In this document: piece after piece, positions 10,858 to 21,545 of the stretch
How positions within the stretch are numbered: the first letter of the stretch is position 1
Layout: each line of letters starts with the position of its first letter
Source of the DNA: Sanderia malayensis
Lineage: Eukaryota; Cnidaria; Scyphozoa; Semaeostomeae; Pelagiidae
Assembly: GCA_013076295.1 (NCBI GenBank)
Contig: RQOL01000729.1
Location: forward strand, 1,674,001-1,738,000
Reading direction: 5' to 3'
DNA: 64,000 nt
Made by a program: the position numbers and the translations under genes
Notes under the pieces: model-generated
What the model saw: only the letters and a program-made list of their open reading frames with translations
The model's database searches: none
Told to the model about the DNA's origin: nothing

Positions 10858-10902
10858 GGTTGAATTTCCGTTTGTTATAGCCATGCAAACGGAAATTCAA
10901 CC
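10858..10902. repeat. Perfect hairpin, 17-bp stem, 11-nt loop
   Basis: The arms at 10858-10874 and 10886-10902 are exact reverse complements (GGTTGAATTTCCGTTTG on the left). It sits at the right border of the mobile-element block and just before R3's proximal promoter. It could be an end of another small element or an insertion scar. Confidence 0.85.
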
Positions 10903-11069
10903 TGTTTTCTTTATCAGAACATCTGTTTGCTTTGATTGAACCATCTGCGAAACAACTAGTTGTGGAGTTGACAGATTCTATAGCATACATGCGCAGAGGT
11001 TTCTTCGTTGGAGACGAAATCAGAAATTAAATTGGCTGTACTGCAAGTATATGCTGTATTGAAGAAAAA

Positions 11070-12053
11070 ATGTCAGTCCTAATATTTTATCAAGTTTTTG
11101 GTGTGATCTTTATGATCTATTGTCCCGTGATTGTTGTTACCAATGCCTTGCTGATTATTTCGTTCATTGCCACTAAACAATCGACAAAGAATGCTTCAAA
11201 TTTGCTGATAGTTGTTATAAGCATTTCGGATTTTATTACTGGTTTATTTTCCATGCCTCTGTCTGGGATTTGGTACTACTGGACAAATGCAACTAATTAT
11301 GAGACAAAATTTGTGATTGCAACTTTAGGCGGTCTCATTTTATCTGGAATCTCTGTTACCTTAACACCACTGGTTGGAATCGATCGCTATTTACACATGA
11401 ATCCAGACATAAACAGATCTCCATCAAGATTGCTAAAGCTCTTCGAAAAACCATTGATATACTTCGTAATTTTGTGTGTCATTATTTATGTTGTTATTGC
11501 CACATTAATATATGGCTTTGCTTTACCGTCGTCACCCACAACAGAGATGTATATTCATTTCTTTAATATAATTATAATGCTGATGTACATGGCTGTAACG
11601 TTAGTGGTTTACATTCAAGGATATCGCAGGGTTCATTGTCATGTTGTTGAAAACCCAGTTCACTTAAGCTCACAAGATGGAAGCGTAGAAGAGCCACAAT
11701 ATGTGCGTGAATTGTTCAAAACAGTGCTGCTGCTTTTAATAGCAGCTACTGTGTCATACATGGCATATTTCATGATGGCCATTTCCTCTATGATTATTCA
11801 ATACAATAATATTAAACTGACTACTTCAGCGACCCACGTGCATAAGTTGCTATATTGTCTGTCATCGCTTCTTTTCCATTCCAACGCATTCACAAATGCA
11901 TTTATTGTACTGTACAGAAATAGAAAAAGCAGAGAATGGTTGCGCCAGAAGAGAGATTCATTATTATATTATTGTTTTAAGTCAAAGAATGAAGAAGTGA
12001 GCGGGCAAAGTGTTGCAGTTGTGATATCAAACGTGGAAACAAGAAACCTGTGA
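11070..12053 (+). CDS. R3: subfamily A class A GPCR
   Basis: Single-exon receptor, 327 residues, ATG 11070. Very short N-terminus, then TM1 with N (TNALLIIS), TM2 with ISISD, and DRY in GIDRYLHMNPD. The third loop is VHLSSQDGSVEEPQYV, and TM7 reads NAFIVLYRNRKSREWL without NPxxY. The normally invariant IRGYRR before the third loop is IQGYRR here. The tail VISNVETRNL is shared with R1 and R12. Its distal upstream region is separated from its proximal promoter by about 5.4 kb of mobile DNA. The frame is intact. Orphan receptor; the ligand cannot be inferred. Confidence 0.92.
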   Translation: MSVLIFYQVFGVIFMIYCPVIVVTNALLIISFIATKQSTKNASNLLIVVISISDFITGLFSMPLSGIWYYWTNATNYETKFVIATLGGLILSGISVTLTPLVGIDRYLHMNPDINRSPSRLLKLFEKPLIYFVILCVIIYVVIATLIYGFALPSSPTTEMYIHFFNIIIMLMYMAVTLVVYIQGYRRVHCHVVENPVHLSSQDGSVEEPQYVRELFKTVLLLLIAATVSYMAYFMMAISSMIIQYNNIKLTTSATHVHKLLYCLSSLLFHSNAFTNAFIVLYRNRKSREWLRQKRDSLLYYCFKSKNEEVSGQSVAVVISNVETRNL

Positions 12054-12710
12054 TGGAACTCAGAACATAAGTCCTTAATGATAAACCATTGCATTCTCAT
12101 TTATCAAACATTTAATGCAGAGAGAGAATTGTACGGAGAGAAAGACTTGCTTGTATGTTGTTTTTGTGAGACAGACATGAAATTTTTTGTTGTAATGGTG
12201 CAGCTGGTGGCACCTTTTGAACAAGTTGCCAATGACTGACATGGAACGTGCTTACATCGATCACTGGTTGTTATGACGCTTAGCATCAAAGAAGGGACAA
12301 GAAAGGGCCAGACAGTACTACAGGAAGACTAAGGGCCACTTGTTTGGTCATCGGTGTTCGAGGAAAAATTTTCTTTCCGTTTGTTTGTATTATCAGAAAC
12401 AGCTCGATCATTTGATCATCCTTGACATTTAGGCCTGTATGACCAATTTACTTGCGGCCAATAATCAGTTATGTATGGCTGTCAACTTGACTCGATCATT
12501 AACGGTGGATCTTGATTAACTTCAACTTTTGAATTATGACAAAGCCAGTGAAAACATGATTAAAAGAAACAAATAGTTATTCATAACTAAATCATATATT
12601 TATTTAATGTTGAGAATTCAGCAGCAATGTGTGTAATGGCTAATTGAATCACTCTTATAAATACGGCCGTATTTATAAGAGTGATTCAATAAAATAAAAA
12701 AATAAAAATA
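12054..12710. other. Spacer downstream of R3
   Basis: The first 250 bp match the 3' flanks of R1 and R12 (AACAAG..GCCA..GACTGAC and similar), marking one duplicated unit. No gene is seen. It contains a 48-bp perfect palindrome at 12643-12690. Confidence 0.6.
12643..12690. repeat. 48-bp perfect palindrome
   Basis: The halves 12643-12666 and 12667-12690 are exact reverse complements with no spacer, centred on CGG|CCG. It lies 20 bp left of the Tigger-like MITE. It may be a tiny foldback element. Confidence 0.95.
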
Positions 12711-13455
12711 CAGTGGAATCCCGCTATAACGAACCCCGCTTATAACGAACTTCCCGCTATTACGAACTAAAACTCCGGTCCCTTGGATTCTGGGAAGCAA
12801 ATCCTACTGTAAATGCTCCCTGTATAACGAACCCTGGATATAACGAACTCTCGTTATTACGAACCAAATTTCCGATCCCCTGACCACAAATACCCTCGAT
12901 ATAACGAATTTTTGAGAAAACTTATCGCGAAGGGTGAAGTTTTTCAAGCTCAAGGGTGAAATTTTTCAAGCTATGGATGGACTTCAAACACCGAGCCTTT
13001 TTTGTGCGGAAATGGGGAACGAAATGCGAAGAAGATCAATTCCCTCTCGAAATTATATGACATAGCAATGAGAAACAAAAAGCAACAAAAACATATTTTT
13101 TTGTTTAACAGAGCAGAAAGAAATAAAAGTAGATAAAATAGAAATAGTAATTAAAAAATCGACATCAAGTGGTAATATCGACTTTGCTTTGTCATGTTTC
13201 ATTGTTAAACATATTTGAGCGTTTTTCCTGTTGCAATCTATCAGAGCAATAACTGTTGTCATCCTGGAAACTGTTTTTTGGAACAATATAGTGTGCCACT
13301 TAAACGCGAATACTTGAGGGAGGGTCCAGCAGACATTCTGGCCCATTTGGGTTTGGAATTCTTCATAAAAAAGTGTCCCTTCTGTACAACGAACTCCCGC
13401 TATTGCGAACTATTTTCTCGGTCCCTACAGAGTTCGTTATAGCGGGATTCCACTG
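12711..13455. mobile_element. Non-autonomous Tigger/pogo-like DNA element (745 bp)
   Basis: The left end reads CAGTGGAATCCCGCTATAAC and the right end is its reverse complement. Both are flanked by TA (12709-12710, 13456-13457), the target duplication of the Tc1/mariner superfamily. The terminal regions repeat TATAACGAAC-type motifs several times. No transposase frame is present, so it would depend on a source element elsewhere. Confidence 0.85.
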
Positions 13456-13877
13456 TATAAAAAAATGTGAAAAAAAATAAAGTTCTCTAAAAATTAATAA
13501 AACGTATTTGATTCAGGTGAATTATTTTCGAAGCAATGCCATGAAGAGTTTGAAGTATTTTTACAATCTCACAGTGTTGTCAGTATGATTATCAGTTACA
13601 AATATTTATAGTTAATGCTTCAAGATTCGTTGAATAACCATTGTATGTTAGACAACTAACTACATTTTTCTAATCTAGTGTAATTCACAATTAATTGAAT
13701 CCTCACTTTAGTATGGATGAGATGTGCGTGAACATATACCATTTCCACAAGAACAACGAAATTTTTCTTTTTCACCAATGATTTTGCTTAATACCATTGC
13801 TTCAAGGATTGCTTAGTTGAGTACAATGCTGTTCAATCATTAGCTATTTGAGTTGGCTCTTGCTCGCAACATGTTCA
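13456..13877. other. Spacer downstream of R4, no gene seen
   Basis: AT-rich. The part next to R4 (13800-13877) resembles the 3' flanks of R2 and R10 and also the relic near 645. Confidence 0.5.
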
Positions 13878-14864
13878 TCACACATTGGTTACTGCATTAC
13901 TGTTTATCACTGCTGCGCTGTTTCTTACTCCAACCTCTTCGCCTTTTGACTTACAACAACAACAGGAACGTAGGAATGAATCTCTCTTTTTACGTAACCA
14001 TTCTCTGCATTTCCTATTTCTGTACAGTACAATCAATGCATTTATGATGTTGCCTGACATTGCGAGGAATATTGCTGCTTGTTCAAGTAGTAAGAGCCAA
14101 GACGAATTGAGAGCACTAGATTTTTTGAACACCAATATTGATTCTCCCATATAGAACACCCAATGAGGCGTATACGTAACGGTTGCAGCTATAAGAAGCA
14201 ATAGAACTGTTTTTTGCAATTCTTTCACATATCTTGTCTCATTTGCTGCTCCGTTTTCACCATCTCGTATTGTGTTAAAACGAGCTTGTGTTTCTTCAAC
14301 GTGGCGACAAACTTTGCGATATCCTCGTATATAAATAACAAGCAATGCGGCCATTAATGATAATACGACAACGCCAATAAAAATGTGAGCATAACTTTCG
14401 ATCATGATAAGATTTTCAAAGACCGAAAATCCATAAAATATGGAAAAGGCTACAGAGAAAATTACCGTCAATGTAACTACAACGTATATCCTTGGTTTTT
14501 TCAAATACTTTTGAATTCTTGATGAAGATCTGTTGCTAATTAAGTCAGGATTCATGTGAAAGTACCGATCAATGCCGATTAGTAAAGTAAGACTTACTGT
14601 GATGCCACTCAGACTTACTAGTACAGTATATGTGATCGCAGTAAAATATTTGAATTCGAGCATTGCTGGCCAGCAGTGCATAATTCCGACCGACGGCATG
14701 GGAATGAGACCAGCGATGAAGTCCACGATACTTGTCATAAAAATTAAAGAGTTTGAAAGGTTTTTTGTCCACTGTTTTGTAGCAACGAATGAAGTTATCA
14801 ACATCGAGTTGATAATAATTGTTATAAAAGAAAGCAGTAAAATCAGGAGGCCAGCAATAATCAT
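13878..14864 (-). CDS. R4: subfamily B class A GPCR
   Basis: Single-exon receptor, 328 residues from the ATG at 14864. The frame is open upstream for a few codons without a further ATG, and the upstream LWKYIQ-like sequence also recurs before R10. Anchors: N in TM1, IVD in TM2, GIDRYFHMNPD ending TM3, and the B-type third loop ARFNTIRDGENGAANETRYVK. TM7 reads NALIVLYRNRKCREWL. A strong cysteine cluster (SCCCCKSK) lies in the tail. Convergent with R3 and divergent from R5. Intact; orphan receptor. Confidence 0.9.
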   Translation of the reverse strand: MIIAGLLILLLSFITIIINSMLITSFVATKQWTKNLSNSLIFMTSIVDFIAGLIPMPSVGIMHCWPAMLEFKYFTAITYTVLVSLSGITVSLTLLIGIDRYFHMNPDLISNRSSSRIQKYLKKPRIYVVVTLTVIFSVAFSIFYGFSVFENLIMIESYAHIFIGVVVLSLMAALLVIYIRGYRKVCRHVEETQARFNTIRDGENGAANETRYVKELQKTVLLLLIAATVTYTPHWVFYMGESILVFKKSSALNSSWLLLLEQAAIFLAMSGNIINALIVLYRNRKCREWLRKKRDSFLRSCCCCKSKGEEVGVRNSAAVINSNAVTNV

Positions 14865-16194
14865 GATAAGTTGAATATATTTCCACAAGATGCAATTAAA
14901 GCATTGACAATTGCAATCGATTCTTTGAAGAGATGTGGCCTATTTTACAGCTCTTCTAATATTTAAAGACCTTTTCAACAGGATTTTGAATATTAATTTT
15001 TGATCAATTTCTTTATATAGTGCTCAAAACACGTGTTTGTAAAATAACAACCTTTGTGAGACCGATCAGTTTTTCAATTGGTATAACTAGTTGCATAAAT
15101 ATAAATTAGGTAAATTCGGTTGAAAACGAGTTTTACATCAATATAGCCAGTTCATTACAATTGCAAATCATTGTTTACAATAGCATCAAGGGAGTTCCAA
15201 AATGAGAAGTTTCAGAAGTGGGCCTAAAGGCAAGTTTCTTCATAAACATTTTAACTAACGCCATTCCTGATTGCGAATTATTTAATAAAATTAAGTATTT
15301 AGTTAAAGGTCCATTTAAAAGGATGGTGCGCTTATTCAAGTCATGCATTTACTTCATTTATGTGAGTGGTCATATTTAAAGTGCCTCAATTTTATTAATT
15401 TTATTTCTCAATTCAATTGTTTATGTCAAGACTTGTGTACAAATAGCGATCTCAATGGCAGTTTTGTATTGCGATTTCAGAGCTGCAAGATCATGAAAAG
15501 CTTTAAAAAAATATCGAGTCCATCATGTGAGGGAAAATCGATGTCAAATTAGCAGTATTGCTAAATGTTACTGACACTGTAATAAAGTTATAATAATAAT
15601 AATAATAATAGTAATAATAATAATAATAATGCTTCAGTGGGGAGAACAAAATGGGATTTCAACTGTGATGTCATTGTGGACTCGACCCAGTCCCAAAAAT
15701 GTAGCAAGCAATTGTGAAAATGAACGGTCGTAACTCGAAAACTACTCATAGAATCGAACAAATATAAACGGATTCAGAATTAGCGCATTAGAATCTATGG
15801 TTTCAGTGAATAAAAAAAGCAACAGAGACACTTAAGGGGTTGAGAAAACGTCATTCTCTAAACGAACATATAAACACATTTTATTCAGGCTACAGGATTA
15901 TTAATATGGAGGATATGTAAAGAGTTTTGAATAAATTAAATTAAAATGCAGAATTGTGATCACAAAAGCAGCGTATTTCAAAGACTCCCTAAGTTAATAT
16001 GATCTGTTTTGTGTGGGCGATTGCTTCAACTCTCTAGCCAAACGCCAATGGCGTCTATTGATTATTTATTGACATTAAGTACCCGGCAAAGGGGCGTATA
16101 AATAACTTCAACACACGCCCAAGTCCAGCAGAATACGCAGAAGATTTTACAATTCGAAGATCTAATTTTTATAACTTTTACTAACATATCCGCC
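14865..16194. promoter_or_regulatory. Divergent spacer between R4 and R5
   Basis: No gene is seen. It holds an (AAT)n microsatellite (about 15588-15630). On the R5 side is a conserved upstream block (15965-16100), with TATAAATA at 16097-16104, 91 bp before the R5 ATG, a plausible TATA box. Confidence 0.5.
15588..15630. repeat. (AAT)n microsatellite
   Basis: About fourteen AAT units with one interruption (AGT). Confidence 0.95.
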
Positions 16195-17160
16195 ATGACA
16201 ATTTATCAAGTTTTTGGTGTTGTTTATTTGATCTATGGTCCCGTGATTATTCTTATCAATGCCTTGCTGATCATTTCGCTCATTGCCACTAAACAATGGA
16301 CAACAAATGCTTCAAATTTGATGATATTTTTCATAAGCATTTCGGATTGCATAACAGGAGTAGTTGGTATACCTCTGATGGGGATTGAATATTATTGGCG
16401 AATGGTCTATTATCACTCACTGTATCCCAGCACATTGCTCGTCATTCAAATTTTGTGTGGTCTCTCTATATCCTTGACACTTCTGCTTGGAATCGATCGC
16501 TATTTGCACATGAATCCTGATATAAACAGACGTCCGTCAAGATTGAAAAAGCTTTTTAAAAAACCATGGATATTCGGCGTTGTTTTGGTTGATATCGTTG
16601 TGATTGTTGTCATCTCATTATTTCGTATTATTATTCTACCGAGCTCCCGTACCAGTCAGATATATGTTTACGCCATTAATATTGCTTTAATGCTGACATT
16701 ATTGGTTGTAATTTTGGTGATTTACATTCGAGGATATCGCAAGGTTCTTAGCCATGTTGTTGCAAACCCAGTTCACTTAAACGCACAAGATGGAAGCGTA
16801 GAAGAGCCACAATATGTGCGCGAGTTGTATAAAACAGTGTTTCTGCTTTTAATAGCAGCTATTGTGTCATACATGGCATATTTCATAAATTCTGCAGCTG
16901 CAATAATTAATAAGTATGTTAACTCTGAGCAAATTCATTCATCTAAGTATATCTTGGTTTATTGTTTGTCGGATATTATCTTCTTTTCCAACACATTCAC
17001 AAATGCATTGATTGTACTGTACAGAAATAGGAAGTGCAAGGAGTGGCTACGCAAAAAGAGAGACTTGCTATTATCTTGCTGTTGTAACTTGAAAGATGAT
17101 GAAATTAATTATCCAACTGTTGTAATTGCAATACCTTGTATCCAGACCAGCGACCTATGA
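16195..17160 (+). CDS. R5: subfamily A class A GPCR
   Basis: Single-exon receptor, 321 residues, ATG 16195 directly before TM1 (VFGVVYLIYG). It has TM2 ISISD, DRY in GIDRYLHMNPD, a third loop VHLNAQDGSVEEPQYV, TM6 LLLIAAIVSYMAYF without CWxP, TM7 NALIVLYRNRKCKEWL and a tail with LLLSCCCNL. Its N-terminal half is the most divergent of the plus-strand group, especially TM2-TM3 and TM4. Its C-terminal half and 3' flank are nearly the same as in R6, which marks an exchange between them. Confidence 0.92.
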   Translation: MTIYQVFGVVYLIYGPVIILINALLIISLIATKQWTTNASNLMIFFISISDCITGVVGIPLMGIEYYWRMVYYHSLYPSTLLVIQILCGLSISLTLLLGIDRYLHMNPDINRRPSRLKKLFKKPWIFGVVLVDIVVIVVISLFRIIILPSSRTSQIYVYAINIALMLTLLVVILVIYIRGYRKVLSHVVANPVHLNAQDGSVEEPQYVRELYKTVFLLLIAAIVSYMAYFINSAAAIINKYVNSEQIHSSKYILVYCLSDIIFFSNTFTNALIVLYRNRKCKEWLRKKRDLLLSCCCNLKDDEINYPTVVIAIPCIQTSDL

Positions 17161-18553
17161 CAAAGCCCAATGACTTAATTAAGCATGGGAAAGTTCATCG
17201 CAATGCAGAAAATAATGGTTAAAATCAAAAGGCTCGTGTGTAGCTATATAACTGTTTTATGTGAGAAGATTTTGAAATTATGGTGTGGCTTTCAAGCATG
17301 TATTCTTTGAACTGCCAATCTTTTAAGGAACTAAAATGGGTATTCGTATCAATTTGAAGCTTTAAAATATTTATGGCATAGCTACCAAAATAATCAACCT
17401 TATTAATAAGTTTCGTTTGTATGAGTGTTTAAACTAACCTGCATTTTTAACTTGGCTAATTACTCGCCGAAATGTAAATACACATTTAAGTGAGGTAAAT
17501 GCTGCTAAATCCTGAACTTGAGATAAATATATTATTAACTTATAAATAAAAATGTGCTTTTCCTAATCATGATTTCATTAGCTTCGTAGTGCTTCAAAAA
17601 CTAAAATTTAATTAGAATATACCGTTTTTAATCGACGAAGGGCTTTATTTCTCAATCTCACGTAAATATATGATTAACTTACAAATAACTATTTACTTTT
17701 CATTACTTAATCGCTCATAATGTGCCAAGGTTGTTTAGCAACCATAGCCAATAATTGAGTGGACAATTGCACTCAATTAGCAGCAATACTAGCCCCATAG
17801 ATCTGATTGAAATCGAGGCAGTTGCGACCCTCGCTTTTCTATGGCCTCTTGTAGTTTGTATCAAATTCAATTTGCATTGAACCAGGGAAGAATGAAACAG
17901 TAATGGCACTTTGTCGCAGAATAGAGAATGAGGCAACTGGTCACTCATTGACGAAAGCCCAACTTTTGTACGCATGCTTTAAGTGAAAGGGAGGTTAAGC
18001 ATGTACGTAAGTTGCATCACATCACATGTTGTTTGCATTGATCAATAAGAAGCTTGTGGCACGATCTAAAAAAATTTTGAACAAGTAAAACGCAAGGCGA
18101 TGGATTATTTACGCAGTAATAAGAATACAAATCTTAAAACTGAGCTGACACTGAATTATTACTGCATTTGATGTCATTCCTTTCTTGATTCTTGCTTCTA
18201 ATGGAAAGATAGAATAAAATGTGAATGAAGTTATCAGTCGTATCTTACAATGTAGCTACTACACACTACATTTCCTGAACAACAGAGGGAACCATCAGCG
18301 TTGATTCGAAAACAAGTTCAAGAATGTTCCCAGGCGCAAAACAAATATAATGCATATGCATACTTTTCAAAAACAACAGACGATCCTCCAGAATGAACCT
18401 TCTGCTTCCATTCTATTGTGTGGTTTTTTCCTTTATCTGCTTTGGAAAATAGCTAAATAGCTGCAGGGTGGACAGACCTGTAGAATACGCCGAGGATCCA
18501 AAGTTCAAGAAATAACTTAGACTGACTGTGTCACACGCAGGCTATGTAAGAGC
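17161..18553. promoter_or_regulatory. Spacer R5-R6 with first copy of the duplicated upstream block
   Basis: The block at about 17697-17850 (GCCAAGGTTGTTTAGCAACC, then AGATCTGATTGAAATC) recurs before R7, R8 and R9. The core-promoter block TAAATAGCTGCAGG is at 18454-18467, 100 bp before the R6 ATG. Confidence 0.6.
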
Positions 18554-19531
18554 ATGACAGTCATGGTCATATACCAAGTTTTTGGTGTGATCTTTATGAT
18601 CTATTGTCCCGTGATTGTTATTACCAATTCATTGCTGATTATTTCGTTCATTGCCACCAAAGAATGGACAAAGAATGCTTCAAATTTGATGATAGTTGTT
18701 ATAAGCATTTCGGATTGTATTACTGGGATAGTTACCATGCCTCTGACTGGGATTTGGTACTACTTGCCACAAGGAAATCATGATCGAATAAAGATTAGGA
18801 TGCCATTACTAGCTTCTTTCATGTTTCACGGCATCTCCACTACCTTGACAATTCTCGTTGGAATCGATCGCTATTTACACATGAATCCTGATATAAACAG
18901 ATCTCCATCAAGATTGCTGAAGCTCTTCAAACGACCATTGATATACGTTGTTATTGTTTGTGACATTGCTGTGGTTGTTGTCCCTACATTACTTTATGCA
19001 GTTATCTTACCATCCTCGCTTACGACCGAGATGTATGTTAGCGCTATTAACACTTTTGCAATGCTGATATTTATGGTTGTAATTTTGGTGATTTACATTC
19101 GAGGATATCGCAGGGTCCTTCGCCATGTTTTTGAAAACCCAGTTCACTTAAACGCACAAGATGGAAGCGTAGAAGAGCCGCAATATGTGCGCGAGTTGTA
19201 TAAAACAGTTTTTCTGCTTTTAATAGCAGCTACTGTGTCATACATGGCATATTTCATAAATTCTACAACTGCAATGATTAATAAGTATGTTAACTCTGAG
19301 CGAATTCATTCACCTGAGTATATCTTGGTTTATTGTTTGTCGGATATTATCTTCTTTTCCAACACATTCACAAATGCATTGATTGTACTGTACAGAAATA
19401 GGAAATGCAGAGATTGGCTACGCAAAAAGAGAGATTTGTTATTATCTTGCTGTTGTAATTTGAGAGTTGATGAAGTGAATTATCCAACTGTTGTAATTGC
19501 AAATACTTATACCCAAACCAGCAACCTATGA
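18554..19531 (+). CDS. R6: subfamily A class A GPCR, mosaic gene
   Basis: Single-exon receptor, 325 residues, intact. From the start through TM5 it resembles R7-R9 (TNSLLIISFIATKEW, SFMFHGISTTLTILVGIDRY, SSLTTEMYVSAINTF). From the third loop onward it resembles R5 almost throughout (YKTVFLLLIAATVSYMAYF, HSPEYILVYCLSDIIFFSN, LLLSCCCNL, NYPTVVIA). The flanks follow the same split: upstream DNA is like R9, downstream DNA like R5. This implies unequal crossover or gene conversion with a breakpoint near the third intracellular loop, about 19140-19250. Confidence 0.92.
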   Translation: MTVMVIYQVFGVIFMIYCPVIVITNSLLIISFIATKEWTKNASNLMIVVISISDCITGIVTMPLTGIWYYLPQGNHDRIKIRMPLLASFMFHGISTTLTILVGIDRYLHMNPDINRSPSRLLKLFKRPLIYVVIVCDIAVVVVPTLLYAVILPSSLTTEMYVSAINTFAMLIFMVVILVIYIRGYRRVLRHVFENPVHLNAQDGSVEEPQYVRELYKTVFLLLIAATVSYMAYFINSTTAMINKYVNSERIHSPEYILVYCLSDIIFFSNTFTNALIVLYRNRKCRDWLRKKRDLLLSCCCNLRVDEVNYPTVVIANTYTQTSNL

Positions 19532-20549
19532 CGGAGCCCAATGACTTAATTAAGCATAGAAAAGTTTATTGCAATGCAGATAATGAATGCTAAAATCGAA
19601 AGACTCGTATGTAGCTATATCGCTGTTTTGTGTGAGAAGATATTGAGATTATGTTGTAGCTTTCAAACATGTATTTTTTGAACTGCCGATCTTTTAAAGA
19701 ATTAAAATGGGTATTCATATCAACAACGATGTGAAATCTGAAACTTTAAAATCTTTATGGAATAGCTACCAAAATAATCAGCTTTATTAATATATTTCGT
19801 TTGCATGAATGTTTAAACTAACCTGTATTTTTAATTTGCCTAATTCTCGCCTAAATATGAATACACATTTAAATGAGGTAAATGCTGCTAAATCTTCAAC
19901 TTGAGATAAATATATTATTAACTTATAAATGAAAATTTGCTTTTCCTAATAATGATTTAATTAGCTTCGTAGTGCTTCAAAAACTAAAATTAAATTAGCT
20001 AGAATATACCGTTTTTAATCGACGAAGGGCTTTAATTCGTAATCTCATGTAAATATATGACTAACTTATAAATAGCTATTTACTTTTCGTTACTTAATCG
20101 CTCATAATGTGCCAAGGTTGTTTAGCAACCATAGCCAATAATTGAGTGGACAATTGCACTCAATTAGCAGCAATACTAGCCCCATAGATCTGATTGAAAT
20201 CGAGGCAGTTGCGACCCTCGCTTTTCTATGGCCTTTTGTAGTTTCTATCAAAATCTATTTGCATTGAAATCAGCGATTGATAAAACAGTAATGGCATTTT
20301 GTCGCAGAATAGAGAATGAGGCAACTGGTCACTCGTTGACTAATGCCCAAGTTTTGTATGCATGCTTTAACTGAAAGCGAGGTTACAGCATTGTGGCTAC
20401 ACCACTCACTAAATTTTCTGAACAATAGAGGGAACCATCAGCCTCGATTTGAAAACGAGTCCAAGAATGTTCCCAGTCGCAAAACAAATGTAATGCACAC
20501 TTAAGGATCCAAAGTTAAAGAAATAATTTAGACTGATTGTGTCACACCC
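19532..20549. promoter_or_regulatory. Spacer R6-R7 with second duplicated block; core promoter deleted
   Basis: The 3' flank parallels R5's. The duplicated block is at about 20093-20240. Compared with the upstream of R6 and R9, roughly 135 bp including the core-promoter motif are missing between about 20495 and 20508, where the sequence joins AATGCACAC directly to TTAAGGATCC. Confidence 0.6.
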
Positions 20550-21545
20550 ATGCTATGTAAGAGGATGCCAGTCATGGTCATATACCAAGTTTTTGGTGTG
20601 ATCTTTATGATCTATTGTCCCGTGATTGTTGTTACCAATTCATTGCTAATTATTTCGTTCATTGCCACTAAAGAATTGACAAAGAATGCTTCAAATTTGA
20701 TGATAGTTGTTATAAGCATTTCGGATTGTATTACTGGGATAGTTGCCATGCCTCTGATTGGGATCTTGTACTACTGGCCACAAGCAAGTTTTGATCAATC
20801 AAAGGTTGGGATGACATTACTAGTCTCTTTCATGTTTCACGGCATCTCCACTACCTTGACCCTTCTCGTTGGAATCGATCGCTATTTACACATGAATCCT
20901 GATATAAACAGATCTCCATCAAGATTGCTGAAGCTCTTCAAACGACCATTGATATACCTTGTTATTTTATGTGACATTGTTGTGGTTGTTGTCTTTACAT
21001 CTATTTATGCTGTTTTCCTACCATCTTCGCCTACAACCGAGATGTATGTTAGTGCCTTTAACACTTTTGCAATGCTGACATTAATGGTTGTAATTTTGGC
21101 GATTTACATTCGAGGCTATCACAGGGTCCTTCGCCATGTTGTTGAAAACCCAGTTCACTTCAACGCACAAGATGGAAGCGTAGAAGAGCCAAAATATGTG
21201 CGTGAATTGTTCAAAACAGTGTTGCTGCTTTTAATAACGACCATCGTGTCATATATGGGATTTTTCATAATGGCCACTGTGGCCTTTATTAATCGATATA
21301 GTAATTCTACACAGATTGCTTCATGGGTGTATAACATGCTTTCTTGTCTCTCAGCACTTATTTTCAATATCAACGCTTTCACCAGTGGATTAATTGTACT
21401 CTACCGAAACAAGAAGGCCAAGAAGTGGCTAGGAAAAAAGAGAAATTCGTTGTCGTGCTGCAGTTGTAAGCTAGGAAATGAAACCGAGCCGAACGTGCAA
21501 AATGTTGCAGTTGTGATGTCAAATATGAAAACAAGAAACCTATGA
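20550..21545 (+). CDS. R7: subfamily A class A GPCR
   Basis: Single-exon receptor, 331 residues from ATG 20550. A second ATG at 20565 aligns with the start of R6, so the first five residues may not be used. Anchors: TM1 N, TM2 ISISD, DRY in GIDRYLHMNPD, third loop VHFNAQDGSVEEPKYV, TM6 LLLITTIVSYMGFF, TM7 INAFTSGLIVLYRNKKAKKWL. R7-R9 share this TM6-TM7 version. The tail is NVQNVAVVMSNMKTRNL. Intact, but with the shared promoter deletion. Confidence 0.92.
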   Translation: MLCKRMPVMVIYQVFGVIFMIYCPVIVVTNSLLIISFIATKELTKNASNLMIVVISISDCITGIVAMPLIGILYYWPQASFDQSKVGMTLLVSFMFHGISTTLTLLVGIDRYLHMNPDINRSPSRLLKLFKRPLIYLVILCDIVVVVVFTSIYAVFLPSSPTTEMYVSAFNTFAMLTLMVVILAIYIRGYHRVLRHVVENPVHFNAQDGSVEEPKYVRELFKTVLLLLITTIVSYMGFFIMATVAFINRYSNSTQIASWVYNMLSCLSALIFNINAFTSGLIVLYRNKKAKKWLGKKRNSLSCCSCKLGNETEPNVQNVAVVMSNMKTRNL

